This document shows positions 33,430 to 45,764 of a stretch of 64,000 nucleotides of DNA, piece after piece (the first letter of the stretch is position 1; every line of letters starts with the position of its first letter). Where the stretch lies: assembly GCA_014529385.2 (NCBI GenBank), contig CM043958.1, positions 75,961,169 to 76,025,168 on the forward strand, written 5' to 3'. The DNA is from Adiantum capillus-veneris. Taxonomy: Eukaryota; Streptophyta; Polypodiopsida; Polypodiales; Pteridaceae. The notes beneath the pieces are model-generated. The model saw nothing but the letters and a program-made list of their open reading frames with translations, had not been told where the DNA came from and made no database searches. Made by a program: the position numbers and the translations under genes.

Positions 33430-34793
33430 ATCACCATAGTGAACATCTATGGTCCCCGTAGGCTCAATCTTGGTGAGAAATGGGCTTTGATGGACCTATG
33501 GGAGATTGGTACCTAAAACAATATGACGGGCTTCACATACACAAGCCTCCAGTATGCCGGCACATCGTCTCGGCTTGACAGATGTTCTTGCTCTCACCCG
33601 AGCTGACTGGATCCGATCGCTACTTCAGATGAAGGTGCTGGCAATGAAGATTTTCTCAGACCATCTTCCCTTACACTTGGAACTTGGGAAAGCCAAACGA
33701 AATTAGAAGACCCCCAATGGGAGCAAGAAGATGTTCATCATGGGGCCACACTTATTTAAAGACCCTTTGTTTAGAAGTCTTGTGAAGAAAGCTATGTTGT
33801 AAACTCATTAAAGATATCTGCCTAGAAAAACCTAAAGCTCGGCACCTCTTTTCTCGGAGTTTCTAGAAAGAGATCAAAATCTTGGGCCATCAAACTGAAA
33901 AAGGCTTGTGAAGAGCGTGCGACGTAGCTTAAGGAGGAGGCTAATCATCTTACTTCAAAAAACGCTTATTGGCTTGCCTCCAATAAAGATCACCAAAGAT
34001 GGCAAGAAATTAAAGCCAACTTGTTCGAGCAGCTTCGAGGTGTCTGGAGGGCCAGATTGGTATCCAGAGAGACCTTCCTTCAGCTTGATGATGCTAATCA
34101 AGAACATTTCTTTAGAGCCTTGAAAATCAAGAAAAGTCGGGGCTCTATCCACTTGCTCACAGACAAGAAGGTTTGCTATGAAAGATCAGGATGATATGGC
34201 TAGGATGATGCTGGAGCATTTAAGCCAAATGATTGGCTAGCCAGAGACCTGATCTCAAGAAGTGGATGAGACTAGAGAAATCTTGCTTGAGAGTATCAAT
34301 AGGAAAATACACCAAACAGAAGCCAATCTTCTTGAGTTGGCCTTCTCAAAAGATGAGTGCACGCTTGCGCTGAATGCTCTTTGGCAAGGAGAAATCCCAT
34401 GGTTGGGATGGTCTGACCAATGAATTCTTCAAGGGGTTTTGGGAGACGTCAAGGGCCCGATCACATATTTTGTCAAGGGGTGGTTGGATCCTTCTATAAA
34501 TTGAGGGCTCATTAAGCCTATCCCTAAGAAGGTATGCTGCTCAAATCTTAAGCACTGGCACCCTATAACTATGATGTTTGTGGCATATAGAGTCATTGCC
34601 AAAGCCGTCACTCTTAGAATTGATTCCCTCCCTCTTGGATAGGATTATCTCTCCCCATCAAACTAGGTTCATAACAGGGAGGTCAATATATGACAATATC
34701 TTCGCAGCAATGGTTGGCATTGAGTATGCAACCTTCACAAAGTAGGCATGCATCTTGCTCTAGCTTGATTTAGACAAAACATATGATAGGATT

Positions 34794-35725
34794 ATGTGGT
34801 CCTTCATCGAAGATGTCATGAAAGCTCTGGGCTTTGGGCCCCACCTTTGTCATCTTGTTCACACTCTGGGCATAGGTGGTCGATCTGAGCTCTTGTTCAA
34901 TGAAAGAATTGTGGGCTCCATTGAAGCTAGGATCTCGATCAAGCAAGGATTCCCACTATCCCCTCTTCGTTTTGCCATTGGATTGCATCCCTCAATAATG
35001 ATGCTTAAAGTTGCTGATGTGCGGGGTGAAATTCAAAGTTTAGCTTTGCTTGGCAACGATCAATCCCTCGCCAAGACGTTTGCAGATGACTCCCTCCTTT
35101 TCTTGAAAGCCCGACCTCAGGTTCCCAGGAAAGCGCTAAAGATCATACATAAATTCTTTGTGCCTTCGGGGTCAAAGTGTGGTATTGAGAAGTCGAGACT
35201 AATTTCCCTGATGGAAGACAACTCATTTGACCCATCAGACTGGTCAAGGGAGATTATATCTAAAGGAAGGATGTTTCGACATCTGGGCGCACCCTTGGGG
35301 TGAATGTCACCCACAAGAAAAGTTTCTAGTGGGTCCTGGAGAAGATCCAAAAGAAATTGAGGAAGTGGGAGTTTGTGTTGCTTCCCTTCCCGTGTCGGCT
35401 AAAAGTGATCAACTCAACTATGCTTTCTTATATTGCCTTCACTAGTCCTCTCATCAAAATCACCAAATGTGATTGGAAGGAGTTATTGAAACCTATCGTA
35501 TGGAAGAACAACACTAAAGTCTTGTCACAATGGCAATGGGAAAAGTGGGAAACTATAGCTCGTCGTGTTACCCAAGGTGCCCTTGGAATCCTCAACCTTG
35601 CTGTCCATGTTGAGTCTCTCTCTGCCAAGTTTGTGGTCTCTACAGCTAAACAAGAACATGCCTGGGCTATCATGACCAAGGACATGATTAAAAAGTTAAA
35701 GCTGTGTTCTGAAGGTAGTCAATGA
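34794..35725 (+). pseudogene. LINE reverse transcriptase, core and thumb
   Basis: The frame 34794-35303 carries IKQGFPLSPLRFAIG (about residues 49-63; L1 enzymes have QGCPLSPLLF) and the catalytic FADDSLLFL box (residues 96-104, from about 35079). It follows LDLDKTYDRI, the motif A equivalent, just upstream at about 34765. The second piece 35357-35725 continues with the thumb and GALGILNL. Stops upstream and between show that it is dead. Confidence 0.88.
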
Positions 35726-36240
35726 AAAGGGATTGAGGTGCCCAACAAATTATTAGCCCCGGGGTGGTCTAGTCTGAAAATGGGTGGCATAACGAGGGAG
35801 CTGGTATGAAAGTGCAATAGAGCAACAACGGTTCTAGAATGGGGGAATTAGTCAGTTACTTTTAGAACTCTACCCATAGTGATCCCTTTGGCTGACAAAA
35901 GAAGTTGGAGTTAGCTTGAACTCTTAGTAGGGGGAAATTGCTAGAAGGTTGAACAATAAAGGACTCTAATGATTGATTCATTTTTGGGATGAAAACAACA
36001 AGCCCTGGAAATCTTTTGAATTTCTAGCTGACCAACTTCAACTAAATGGCATGGAAAAGGTACTTGTATGCAGAGGAGTTAAAGGCCTGGCTTATGTCGA
36101 TTTGAGAATCCACTTTTGAGTGGAAAGCTTGGAAATGGACAAAGAAAAACCTCTTATTTAAACCTCACACCAAGAACATCTATCAAGAGCTCATGCACAA
36201 GGATGATTGGCTTGCCCCTTGAACAAGTAGTGGGTAAAAA

Positions 36241-36711
36241 GTGGTCAAAAGCCCGTTGGTCACGATGAACATTTGGGGGCCCCAGTATATGAAGGTATTT
36301 ATGTGGAAGGTGCTATGGGGGGCCTTGCCGATGGGTTTCGAGATTCACGCACGAGGCCTAGGATCCAATAGGTGCTCAGGGTGCCGAGGGGCTAGTGAAG
36401 ATCTCACACACCTCTTCGTGGACTATCCGACCATAAAAGAAATGGCGGGGAAGGTGTGTAAGTAGATTCAAAGATCATGGAAGATACGTTTTTTCAAGAA
36501 GGATTTGTGTCTAGGGGGGAAAAGTTTCAAAGTCTTTCCATTTTCGTTTGTACTCAAATTGTTAGATTTTGCTTCTTTTATAATATGTGGAAGGTTAGGA
36601 ACTGCCATGTCTTTGATAATGACCTTTCCAAGGCTAGATTCTTAGTTATTGTACAAGAAAGTGACGAACTTATTTATGTAATAGGTAAAAGTCACAGCTC
36701 AAAGGACTAGC
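36241..36711 (+). pseudogene. LINE C-terminal zinc-binding region
   Basis: The piece FMWKVLWGALPMGFEIHARG then CSGCRGASEDLTHLFVDYP is the zf-RVT type region of plant L1 elements, with a CX2C and downstream His. The two other LINE fragments in this window encode the same part (DHCSGCRIASEDLAHLFMGC in the minus copy). Confidence 0.82.
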
Positions 36712-37424
36712 TCAGGGTGACCCATGTCATTCAGACGAGCCCGTAACAGTGTTCTAAGTAATGGCTTGCTAGCTTGAAATCAATAATAGTACCTCAAGGC
36801 TCGGCCTAAGCTTGAGGTTAGTTTGCAAATTTGGGCTTGAAGCTAGTTTGTATTTTTCTGTATGACATTTCAATACAATCACTCACAGTTGTGAGTTTTG
36901 TGTTAAAAAAGACGAAGGAAAGAGTTGCATTTTGGGTGAAATTGTGGATCATTAGTGCCACACGGAAACAAGGTTTCTTTTTCTTTTTTCTTTTATGTTG
37001 CAAAACTCACAATCTATGAGTGGATTGTCTTAGGCACAACATAAAATCTACAAAGTAGCCTCAAGCTCAAGCCTCAAGCTCAAGCCAAGCCTTCTGGTGG
37101 TGTTAAAGATTAGCAACAACTATAGAAATCCGACTTTAGGGTGATGAATGTTTATAGTCTCTCACTAAGGCTAATCATAACACCGAGGCTATTACTTCTC
37201 ACATGTTGACAACATGGAATGGGTAGCCCTAGACTAGTCTCTTGAGCCTTCTTTCTTTTTCTCTATTTCTTGTAATCCCTTGGAAGAGGGTGTTGACATT
37301 TAAGTACCTTCGTCTTTAAAGAGGGACACTAATACTGAATTGCACACAATCAAATTTACTACAAAGGTTTGGAGTGTTTTTGGTCAAGAAGACCATAGGG
37401 GAGTGGTAGTGAAAACATGCAATT

Positions 37425-38990
37425 CTTTTTTTTTGTGTGCAAAACTCACAATTGCCAGTGGATAGTACTAAGAACATCAGAAATATACACCAACCTCGAG
37501 CTTAGATCGAGCCTTGAGGGTCAAAGGATTACAAGTTTTCTGCTGCTGACAGAGAAACCACAACTACTCCTAGGCTTTACTTATTACAAGATGTCATCAT
37601 GACATGTATTGTTCCAGACCAGTTCTCTGAGGCTTGTTTGCCTCCGATCCTGTGGATCGTCACTCTGCTCTCTTGTATGATTTCACAAAATCTTTCCCCA
37701 GCCAGATCCCCCTCAAACACGCGGCGGTTCCTTGCTTGCCAAATATGGTGAAAGAAGTAGTATCTGATTATTTGAGTGCAGACAAGAAGAGCAGGACTTC
37801 CCAACCTGTTACCATCAAAAAACAGATAAGTCTTGAAGAACTTAATTCTCCATGTCCTTTGAATCCACTTGCATATTTTCCCAGCCATGCCACTGATTCT
37901 CTGGCATCCCATGAAAAGGTGGGCTAGGTCTTCACTAGCTATTCTGCACCCCGAGCAATGATCGAACCCGATTCCTCTTTCTTGTATCTTTACATTCGTC
38001 AACAAAGCACCTCACATCACTTTCCACAGAAATATCTTCATATACTGAGGCCACCTTGGCTTCTAGGCGTTCTCCATGACTCCCTCCCACCATTTTCCCG
38101 TCCAGTGTCTCTTCCATACTTTGTTGAGGGGGTTACACCAACTAGCCTTGTGCATTAATGCATGGTAAACGCCTTTAGAATGTGGTTTCCAAAAGAGGCT
38201 ACTCCCGGGCCATCTCCAAGTGTCCCATTCAAAGTTCGATGCACAAATTGGCATCACCACCTTATCAAGCTCTTTCATCACCCTATAGACTAGTAAGATC
38301 TCAAAGCCATTCAATTTGAAATTGGATGGCTAAAGAGTCAACAGTTTTCCAGCACTTTCTGTTGCCATCCCAGAATTGCTCTAGTGGAACGAGCCCCTTA
38401 TTATTCACATTCCGGGCCATTTCTATCCAATAGGGGCTTTGCGGCGTCCCCAATATTTTAGAGAGCCAAGGGACCAATGCAAATTGGACTTCTTAAAGTA
38501 TCTGGTTGCTTCCCCCCATTCCAAAACCTCAGCTGCTCTTTTGCACTTCCTCATTAGCTTCCCTGAGAGTCCACCAGATCTAAGATCTAGATAAGACCAC
38601 TTCGGGGTGAGAAGTTTGTCGTGCATCACAACCCCCTTCCACTTCCCCCTTTTGATCCCAGTTTTACTACATCAAGCATTTTCTTGGTCATGATCGCCCA
38701 AGCTTGGTCCTGTTTAGCTAATGAGTCCATAAATTTGGCACAAGGGCCTCAGCATGGGATACAGGGTTAAGAATGCCAATCCCTCCTTGGTCTACTACCT
38801 CCCATCTAGACCACTGCCATGCATGGGTTCTTCCAAAGAAACCTTTCCACTGGTTTAATTTTTTTTTCCACTTACACTTAGCCATCTTGAGCACGGGCCT
38901 GAGGAAAGCAATATACTGGATCTTGAGCACGGGGCTGAGGAAAGCAATATAGCCATCTTCTTTCTTGTTCGGTCTAGGTACAACGATATT
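37425..38990 (-). mobile_element. LINE 3' fragment (minus strand)
   Basis: The fragment includes the thumb part (GGIGILNPVSHAEAL), a linker and the zinc-binding C-terminus (37577-38005, HCSGCRIASEDLAHLFMGC), then a 3' tail ending in poly-T at about 37425-37435 (poly-A on its own strand). A near copy lies inverted at 42843-44245. Near 38885-38950 a GAGCACGGG(C/G)CTGAGGAAAG block is locally duplicated. Confidence 0.85.
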
Positions 38991-39516
38991 AGCTAGTTAA
39001 TAATTTTATTTATGGTTCCTTGTGTGGCTCCTTGTAAAAGCCCATCTTTGGTTATGGTTTGTCTATGAACTGTTAAATGCTGATGGCAATTGATGGCATG
39101 CGCTTGTTATGTAATTCTTTTTGGTATTTTTAATACAATGTAGCTCACTTTTGTGAGCACCTCTAATAAACATGACTTCATTGTTTTACATTGAAAGATA
39201 GTTTTGAAAAGAATAGAAAAATTGGGCCAAAAATCAAGTGTAATTTTTGTTGTGGTGGTGGTGGTGGGGAGAGGGAGAGAGAGAGAGAGAGCGCGCGATC
39301 CCATTAACTTCAACAAGTCTTTGTGACTCCTTTTCTGCCATGAGAATGGCAATATGAAAATATGCCTTTCAATAGGAAAGGGTACTACTCTCAGTTGTCT
39401 ACATGTTGAAAGAAGAGAGAGCCCTTCAAATCCTGACACTCTTGAAAATGACTGAAGACTAACATGGGCCTGGCCTTTCAAACGAAAGGGCCTGGCGTTC
39501 CAAACAAAAACTATAA
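38991..39516. other. Non-coding stretch
   Basis: Only a short (GA)n run at about 39275-39292 and a (GGT)n run beside it were noted. No gene was recognised. Confidence 0.5.
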
Positions 39517-39802
39517 GAGCATGGTCATGTGAGGCTTAGTTATCAATTATTGATAACTATGCCAACTATGCACAGACAAAACATTAAATGAATAACTAAG
39601 CCTCTTACATGGTCACACGAGGCTTAGTTTTTCATTCATCGTCCCAACTATGCCTTCAACTTTACAACTATGCCAAAATCGATATAGTTACAAAGGGTAG
39701 CAAAATCGATATTCATTTAATGCTCCTTTTTGCATGTGATGAAAAATAAGGCTTAGTTAATTGTTCAAATAACTGATAGCTAAACCTAGCATGACCATTG
39801 CC
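39517..39802. mobile_element. Tourist-like MITE (286 bp)
   Basis: Imperfect terminal inverted repeats of about 35 bases: the left end reads GAGCATGGTCATGTGAGGCT, and the reverse complement of the right end GGCAATGGTCATGCTAGGTT. Both sides have TAA (39514-39516 and 39803-39805), the 3-bp duplication of PIF/Harbinger-type elements. There is no coding capacity. Extra internal copies of the end sequence occur near 39592-39630 in both orientations. Confidence 0.82.
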
Positions 39803-42800
39803 TAAGTGGGACCATTTGAAGGCTATAAAGATATTTGTAAGACCAAAATGAATAGAAATTTTTCACCACTTGAGGCATCAATTGGACCAATCAAAAAGCA
39901 AAGTGCATGTCAGAAAAGGTTCCAAACTTTTTAAATATAAATGTTTAGAAAGTAGCAAAGTGCTAATGGAGTCCCAACATTTCCCTTACATGATAAAAGT
40001 CACAAGCACTGTTCCGGAAAAACCATTTTTCCAAACATACAAAATTCCTTTCCTTGAATTTGCCAAGAGGAAATTTTAAAATTTAGGTTACCTTTTTAGG
40101 TTTTTATACTATTTTCTTGTTTTTTGGGCCGGAATTTCTCCTTTTCTCTTTGCACTCAATCAAAATTTTGGAAATTGAAAATGACACGATATTAAGCCGA
40201 GATACATTTTTCCTTAACAAGTAAGACTTGAGGTGTGAAGGACTCAGCTTTTGATAAACAATACATTACTAAACAATACTAATTGGCCCTCAAAGCTCTC
40301 CATGAGTTTGAGACTGATTTGTATATTTTTTGGTGGGATTCAAATACAATCACTCACAATTGTAAGTTTTGCAGAAAATAAAAATAAAAAAATGAACAAA
40401 ATAGTGCAAGCTTCAAAAGTGTTAGGTAAAAGAATGGAGATAAAAAGAGAAAACACAACCAACCCCCCCCCCCCCCCCCTCCCACACACACACACACATT
40501 AATTTACCTTTGAAGACATAAGGACAATGTGTGTGTGTGTGTGTGTATAGGATAGAGGGGCTAGTTGTGGTACGGCCCCCAAAGAAAAGACACATGAACC
40601 CCTGTTTGGGGACCAAAAGAAGCACAAAAAAGTAGAGTTGAAACGGCTAGTTCATTTGAAATAAAGCCTTCTCATTGGCCAAGGTGTGGGTTCAAGACGT
40701 TGTGGTTGCATTTTATCTTGTTTGGCCCCCATTGGTGTTCTTATTCATGTCCATTTTTTATACACTTGATTTAGAAAATCGTGCCACGACTACCGACTTT
40801 CAAACCCGATCAATCCCAAATTATTTTTTCTAAAAGCTTGTGAAAAGGCGATTAAATTGAGCTACCCAATGCAAAAAATTTGAGCTCGGAGGAGGGAGAT
40901 TCAAGCTCCCCAAGTTACCCGTCCCCCTACTGGCTCCTCTACCCTAGTAGAGAGAAGAATAGCTGAGAAGGAACCTGGATTTTCATTGGAAAAAGAAAAG
41001 TTACATAAGGTATTTTAATAACAAAACTCACACTTTGGTTATCATCATTATTTTCCAATCGCCTTTACTTTTTTTTTTTTTTTCAAAACTCACAATTGTG
41101 AGTGAATTATATTGAACGGCCCAAAAAGTTACAATGTCAAGTCATGCTCTTGTTGAGCCATGACATCATCCAGAGACTATTATTACATCAGGACAGCCAC
41201 CCCCACCAACCATTATTTTCCAATCACCTTTACTTCTTAGTAAAGGCGTACACTTCTTAGTTTTAACCTTTACTTGGCAGGAAGGTGGCAAGTTATGGAC
41301 TAGTGGTCCAACAAGGTAGGTTGTTTTGTCCCACTTGATCACTTTCAGTGGCAATTTTTGGATAAAAAAAGATAAGGAGAGAGGAATGTAAACCTATCTC
41401 AGAACAATGCCAAGAACCCCCTTTTCTCAAGAGCCCTTGACAAACAATCTCACTAGGGAATCTAAAACCAAGCAAAGATATAGTCTTCATAACAGCTAAC
41501 ATTGTCCAGTTAATTGCATTCTCTACTAAGAAAAGTCACAAATAGGCCTATAATTTTTGTAAGTGATCATGAATGTGAATTCCATATCATCTATATTGTA
41601 TAAATGTTTAATATGAGTACAGGTAGCTTTGGGGAGATCTTGTGGTAGGCAACACGTGATCAAGCGTGACTTGCGGCTAGAATGATATAGAATAGGCCAT
41701 CAAGGGGATTTCCTGTGAGGGGGCACTTAGCTACCCCTTCCCCATGTCCTTCAGGCAATGGAACCTGGTCCGATATTTCTAGTGAAGGGAGATGACATAC
41801 CTCCTCTCATTAGAGAGAGAGGGGTCTTTGTGGTCTAGTTCTATATCAATATGCACTATGGGGAGATCCCCTCCAATGGTAGGGGTAGCGTGCTCTTCTA
41901 GTGTTGTTAGACTTCTGTTGATGTGGTTTAGCTCTCCCAAAAGCATGCATCTTCTTTGTGATTCATATCGCAACGGTTGTTCTTTCGGTGGAGTTGCTTT
42001 TGCAGGCTCATCTTGGGACTTTTTTTCTAGGTATGTTTCCACAGGAGAGTGGATTGGCACTCGCCTTTGGCTATGCACGAAGAAAACTTAAAGACTGTGA
42101 ACCAAGAGTTCAAGATGTAAGGACGGAGAACTTGGGAAAATAAACACTATCTAAAGAGAAATTAAAATTAACAGATGCTATAAGAAGTGTGACAATAAAA
42201 TTCACATAGTCAGAAAGTGTGCAGTCTAGCTAGGAAGGCACGGGGCCTCTTGTTGTGAGAGTTTGTGTAAGTAGAGTGACCACCCTAGAGATGAAGCATG
42301 AAACACAAAAAAAAACTCCAACCATGGAAGTTACTCTTTTGACCATTACAAAGACTCGAATGGAATCTAGGAGGGCCTCTTTATTTGGAAGCCTAAAGAA
42401 GTCAAACATTTCGTGTTAAGAATGTAATCAAGAAACAGCTTTTGAATTCAAATAGGCAAATTGGCTAGTTTATTTGAATTCAAAATTTTAAATTTTCACC
42501 CCAAAATGGAATTAAAATCTAGTGGATAAAACCATATCATGTAGCATATCTATGGAAAGAGCTCCAAGTGTAGAGTCCAAATCTATGATCTCTATTCAAG
42601 TTGGAGATCATATGTAGGAGTTATGCAAGGCCAAAAATCATAAAATTGTCCACCTCCTTTTTGGGAAGAAAAGTGTATCTTTTGACCACTTTTATACACC
42701 CATCATTCTTGCACACATAAAGTACACCTATTAGTCAAATGTTAATCACCTCTATATGCTCATGGAAAATAAGAGCCCCTCCTACACCACATCCTCTTCC

Positions 42801-42842
42801 TAATGACTAGTTTGCTACCACAACCAGACATTACAATGTCTT
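39803..42842. other. Non-coding stretch with LINE/SINE tails and simple repeats
   Basis: Pieces ending in the LINE-type 3' palindrome lie at 40310-40390 (plus) and about 41067-41130 (minus, after a poly-T run). A poly-C run followed by (CA)n is at 40465-40498, and (GT)n at 40530-40546. On the minus strand near 40900-40950 an A-box-like and a B-box-like word suggest a possible tRNA-derived SINE, unproven. No gene was recognised. Confidence 0.45.
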
Positions 42843-44245
42843 TTTTGGATCATTTTGTGAAAAATACCAAGGCAACCATGGCAGTGGGCTAGATGGGAGG
42901 GAGTTGCTCGCCCGGTAGACCAAGGAGGGATCAGCATTCTTAACCCTGTATCCCATGCTGAGGCCCTTTGTGCCAAATTTATGGTCTCATTGGCTAAATA
43001 GGACCAAGCTTGGGCTACCATGACCAAGGAAATGCTTGATGCAGTAAAATTGGGATCGAAAGGGGAAAAGTGGAAGGGGGTTGTGATGCACGACAAACTT
43101 CTTGCCCCGAAGTGGTCTTATCTTAGATCTAGTGGACTCTCAGGGGAGTTGATGAGGAAGTGCAAAAGAGCAGTTGGGTTTTGGAATGGGGGGAAGCAAC
43201 CAGATACTTTAAGAACTCCATTTTACACTGGTCCCCTTGGCTCTCTAAAATATCAGGGCCACCGCAAAGCCCCTATTGGATAGAAATGGCGAGGAAAGTG
43301 AATAATAAGGGGCTCGTGCGACTAGAGCAATTCTGAGATGGCAACAGAAAGTGTTGGAAAACTGCTAACTCTTTAGCCATCCAATTTCAACTGAATGGCT
43401 TTGAGATCTTACTAGTCTACAGGGTGATGAAATATCTTGGTAAGGTGGTAATGCCAATTTGTGAATCCAACTTTGAATGGGACGCTTGGAGATGGCCCCG
43501 AAGTAGCCTCTTTTGGAAACCACATTCTAAAGGCATTTACCATGCATTAATGCACGAGGCTAATTGGTGTAGCCCTCTCAACAAATTATAGAACAGAAAC
43601 TGGATGGAAAAATGGTGGGAGAGAGTCATGGAGACCATTTGGAAGCCAAGGTGGCCTAGTATATGAAGATATTTATGTGGAAAGTGGTGTGGGGTGCTCT
43701 GCCGACGAGCGTAAAGATACTAGAATAGCTAGTGAAGACGTAGCCCACCTTTTCATGGGATGCGAGGCAATCACTGGCATGACAAGAAAAATATGCAAGT
43801 GGATTCAAAGGACATGGCAAATTAAGTTCTTCAAGTTTGATATGTTCTTTGGTAGTAACAGGCTAGGAAGTCTTGCTCTTCTTGTCTGCACTCAAATGAT
43901 CAGGTACTACTTCTTTCACCATATTTGGAAAGCAAGGAACAACCGCGTGTTTGAGGGTGATCTAGATCTGGCAAGATTTTGTGAAATCATACAAGAGAGC
44001 AAAGTGACGATCCACACGATCGGAGGCAAACAAGCCTCAGAGGACTAGTCTAGAACAACACATGTCATGATGACATCTTGTAATAAGTAAAGCTTAGGAG
44101 TAGTTGTGGTTTCTCTGTCAAGCAGAAAAACTTCTAATCCTTTGACCCTCAAGGCTCGGTCTGAGCTTGAGGTTGGTGTGTACTTTTGATGCTCTTAATA
44201 CTATCCACTCACAATTGAGAGTTTTGCAAAAAACAAAAAAAAAAA
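42843..44245 (+). mobile_element. LINE 3' fragment (plus strand)
   Basis: Inverted near copy of 37425-38990. It has GGISILNPVSHAEALCAKF, then the C-terminal part 43677-44048 (IASEDVAHLFMGCEAIT, KARNNRVFEGDLDLARF), and a 3' tail with CTCACAATTGAGAG and an A-rich end at about 44227-44245. Compared with the minus copy a short deletion near 43725 removed the HCSGC zinc ligands. Confidence 0.85.
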
Positions 44246-45171
44246 CCAAGGCAACATCATAATGAATCTCTACCAAGTTATATTGTGTGTGCTTTCCCAT
44301 GCATATATATACTACATAAGAAAAACACTACAAGTTGGGTTTCAAAGTTTCATGTCATCATGCCATGGCTTGTAGTGAGCAAGGCTAGTGGTTGTAAATT
44401 TATTGCAAAAAAAAGAAAACACTACAAGTTGTTTTGAGAATCACTATTTAGCTACAACAAAGACACCATGTCTACAAAAGTGTGTGTGTGTCGATCACAC
44501 AAATCATATATTATTTTTTTTGTTGGCTCCAGATTACATGCATATGCCGTGTTTGTAAGTATATAGAGTGACATATAAATTATTGTGAAAAAAAATTTCA
44601 TGTGGCCTAGCAAAAAATCATTCAATATGAGTTGGTAGGACAAAAAATAGACAGAGAACATGAAAAATTGATGTGTGCATTTATATTGAATTTTTTTTAT
44701 AATATATTGCAAAATGGATTGTTCTTGCATATTTAGATTTTCTCCATTGATAGATTTCCTAAAAAATCCATTTGATATTTGGAGCATAAAATCACGTACG
44801 ATTTTATGATTTGCTTCAAGTTTTAGGACATTTTAATGTCCACATGACATTTTAGTATCCACATACCAAATGAAAGGTTTCCACCTTTTTGGAAGTAGAA
44901 AATGAACCCTAAACCTTATTCCAGAGCATCGGAATTATTTGAATTTGGTATTTTCAAAATCCTTATTTGAATTTGGTATTTTCAAAATCTTAAGCACAAC
45001 ATTGCTTTAGCCATAAAAAATTGAATCAAATTTAAATAAAAATTGACTCTGAATCCTTACCAAAAGTTTTCATAGCTACTTTAATACAATAAAAATTTGG
45101 ATACCTTTGATAATTATTGAGACACGTGGCTTCCCACACGGTCTACCAGATATTTTGTAACATGGGCCAAA
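44246..45171. other. AT-rich non-coding stretch
   Basis: No gene recognised. The phrase TTTGAATTTGGTATTTTCAA is repeated directly near 44939 and 44965. Confidence 0.5.
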
Positions 45172-45520
45172 TCTATACTATATATAATAGAGCTTTAAAG
45201 TTTCAAGGAAGGAGAGGGAATCCACTTGTCAGACATTGATTGACTTCAAAGAAAACCTTACAAAATTCCCATCTAAAATAAAAAAGTGAAGGGTAAGACC
45301 GTAGGAAATGAAAAGTCTTTTGATAATGGAAAGTCAAAAGACTTCTATACTATATATAATGGAGCTTAAAATTAAGGAGAGGGCATCCACCTCTCATACA
45401 TTGGTTCAAATTAAAGAAAAACTTACAATACTTCGGGTAAGAAGATTTAAAATGCAAGAGTGAATGGTAACATTGTAGGAAATGAAAAGATTTCTGGCAA
45501 AGGAGAAGGAGAGAGAGAGT
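45172..45520. repeat. Two tandem 170-bp units with Helitron-like starts
   Basis: Both units (45173 and 45346) begin CTATACTATATATAATRGAG after a T, which resembles 5' ends of plant Helitrons (TC followed by an AT-rich word). They share GGAGAGGGMATCCAC and GTAGGAAATGAAAAG. No Helitron 3' hairpin and CTRR end was identified. Confidence 0.5.
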
Positions 45521-45529
45521 GAGAGCTGA

Positions 45530-45648
45530 CAAAGAGAGGAGGTTTGTGGACAATCCACTATCAAATATGGTAGGAGCACATCCACTCGTGTGAATTTTGG
45601 GATCGTAGGTAGGCCACTATCAATGCGGATGTGTGTGTGTGTGTGTGT

Positions 45649-45688
<40 letters not shown>

Positions 45689-45729
45689 GAGAACCGATCA
45701 ATGAAAAGAAGAGAGTAGAGAGACGTTAT

Positions 45730-45764
<35 letters not shown>

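Larger units (their letters stand above)
33430..36910 (+). mobile_element. L1-type LINE, 5' truncated and degraded
   Basis: Non-LTR retrotransposon remnant. Recognisable parts in order: the end of the AP endonuclease (NIYGP at about 33447, then SRLDRC at about 33569), linker (AYWLASNKDHQRWQ-like text near 33960), RT, and a C-terminal zinc-binding segment (36241-36470). It ends with a 3' tail having a CTCACAGTTGTGAG-type palindrome (36882-36895) and a short A-rich end. Stops and frame changes occur throughout. Confidence 0.85.
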
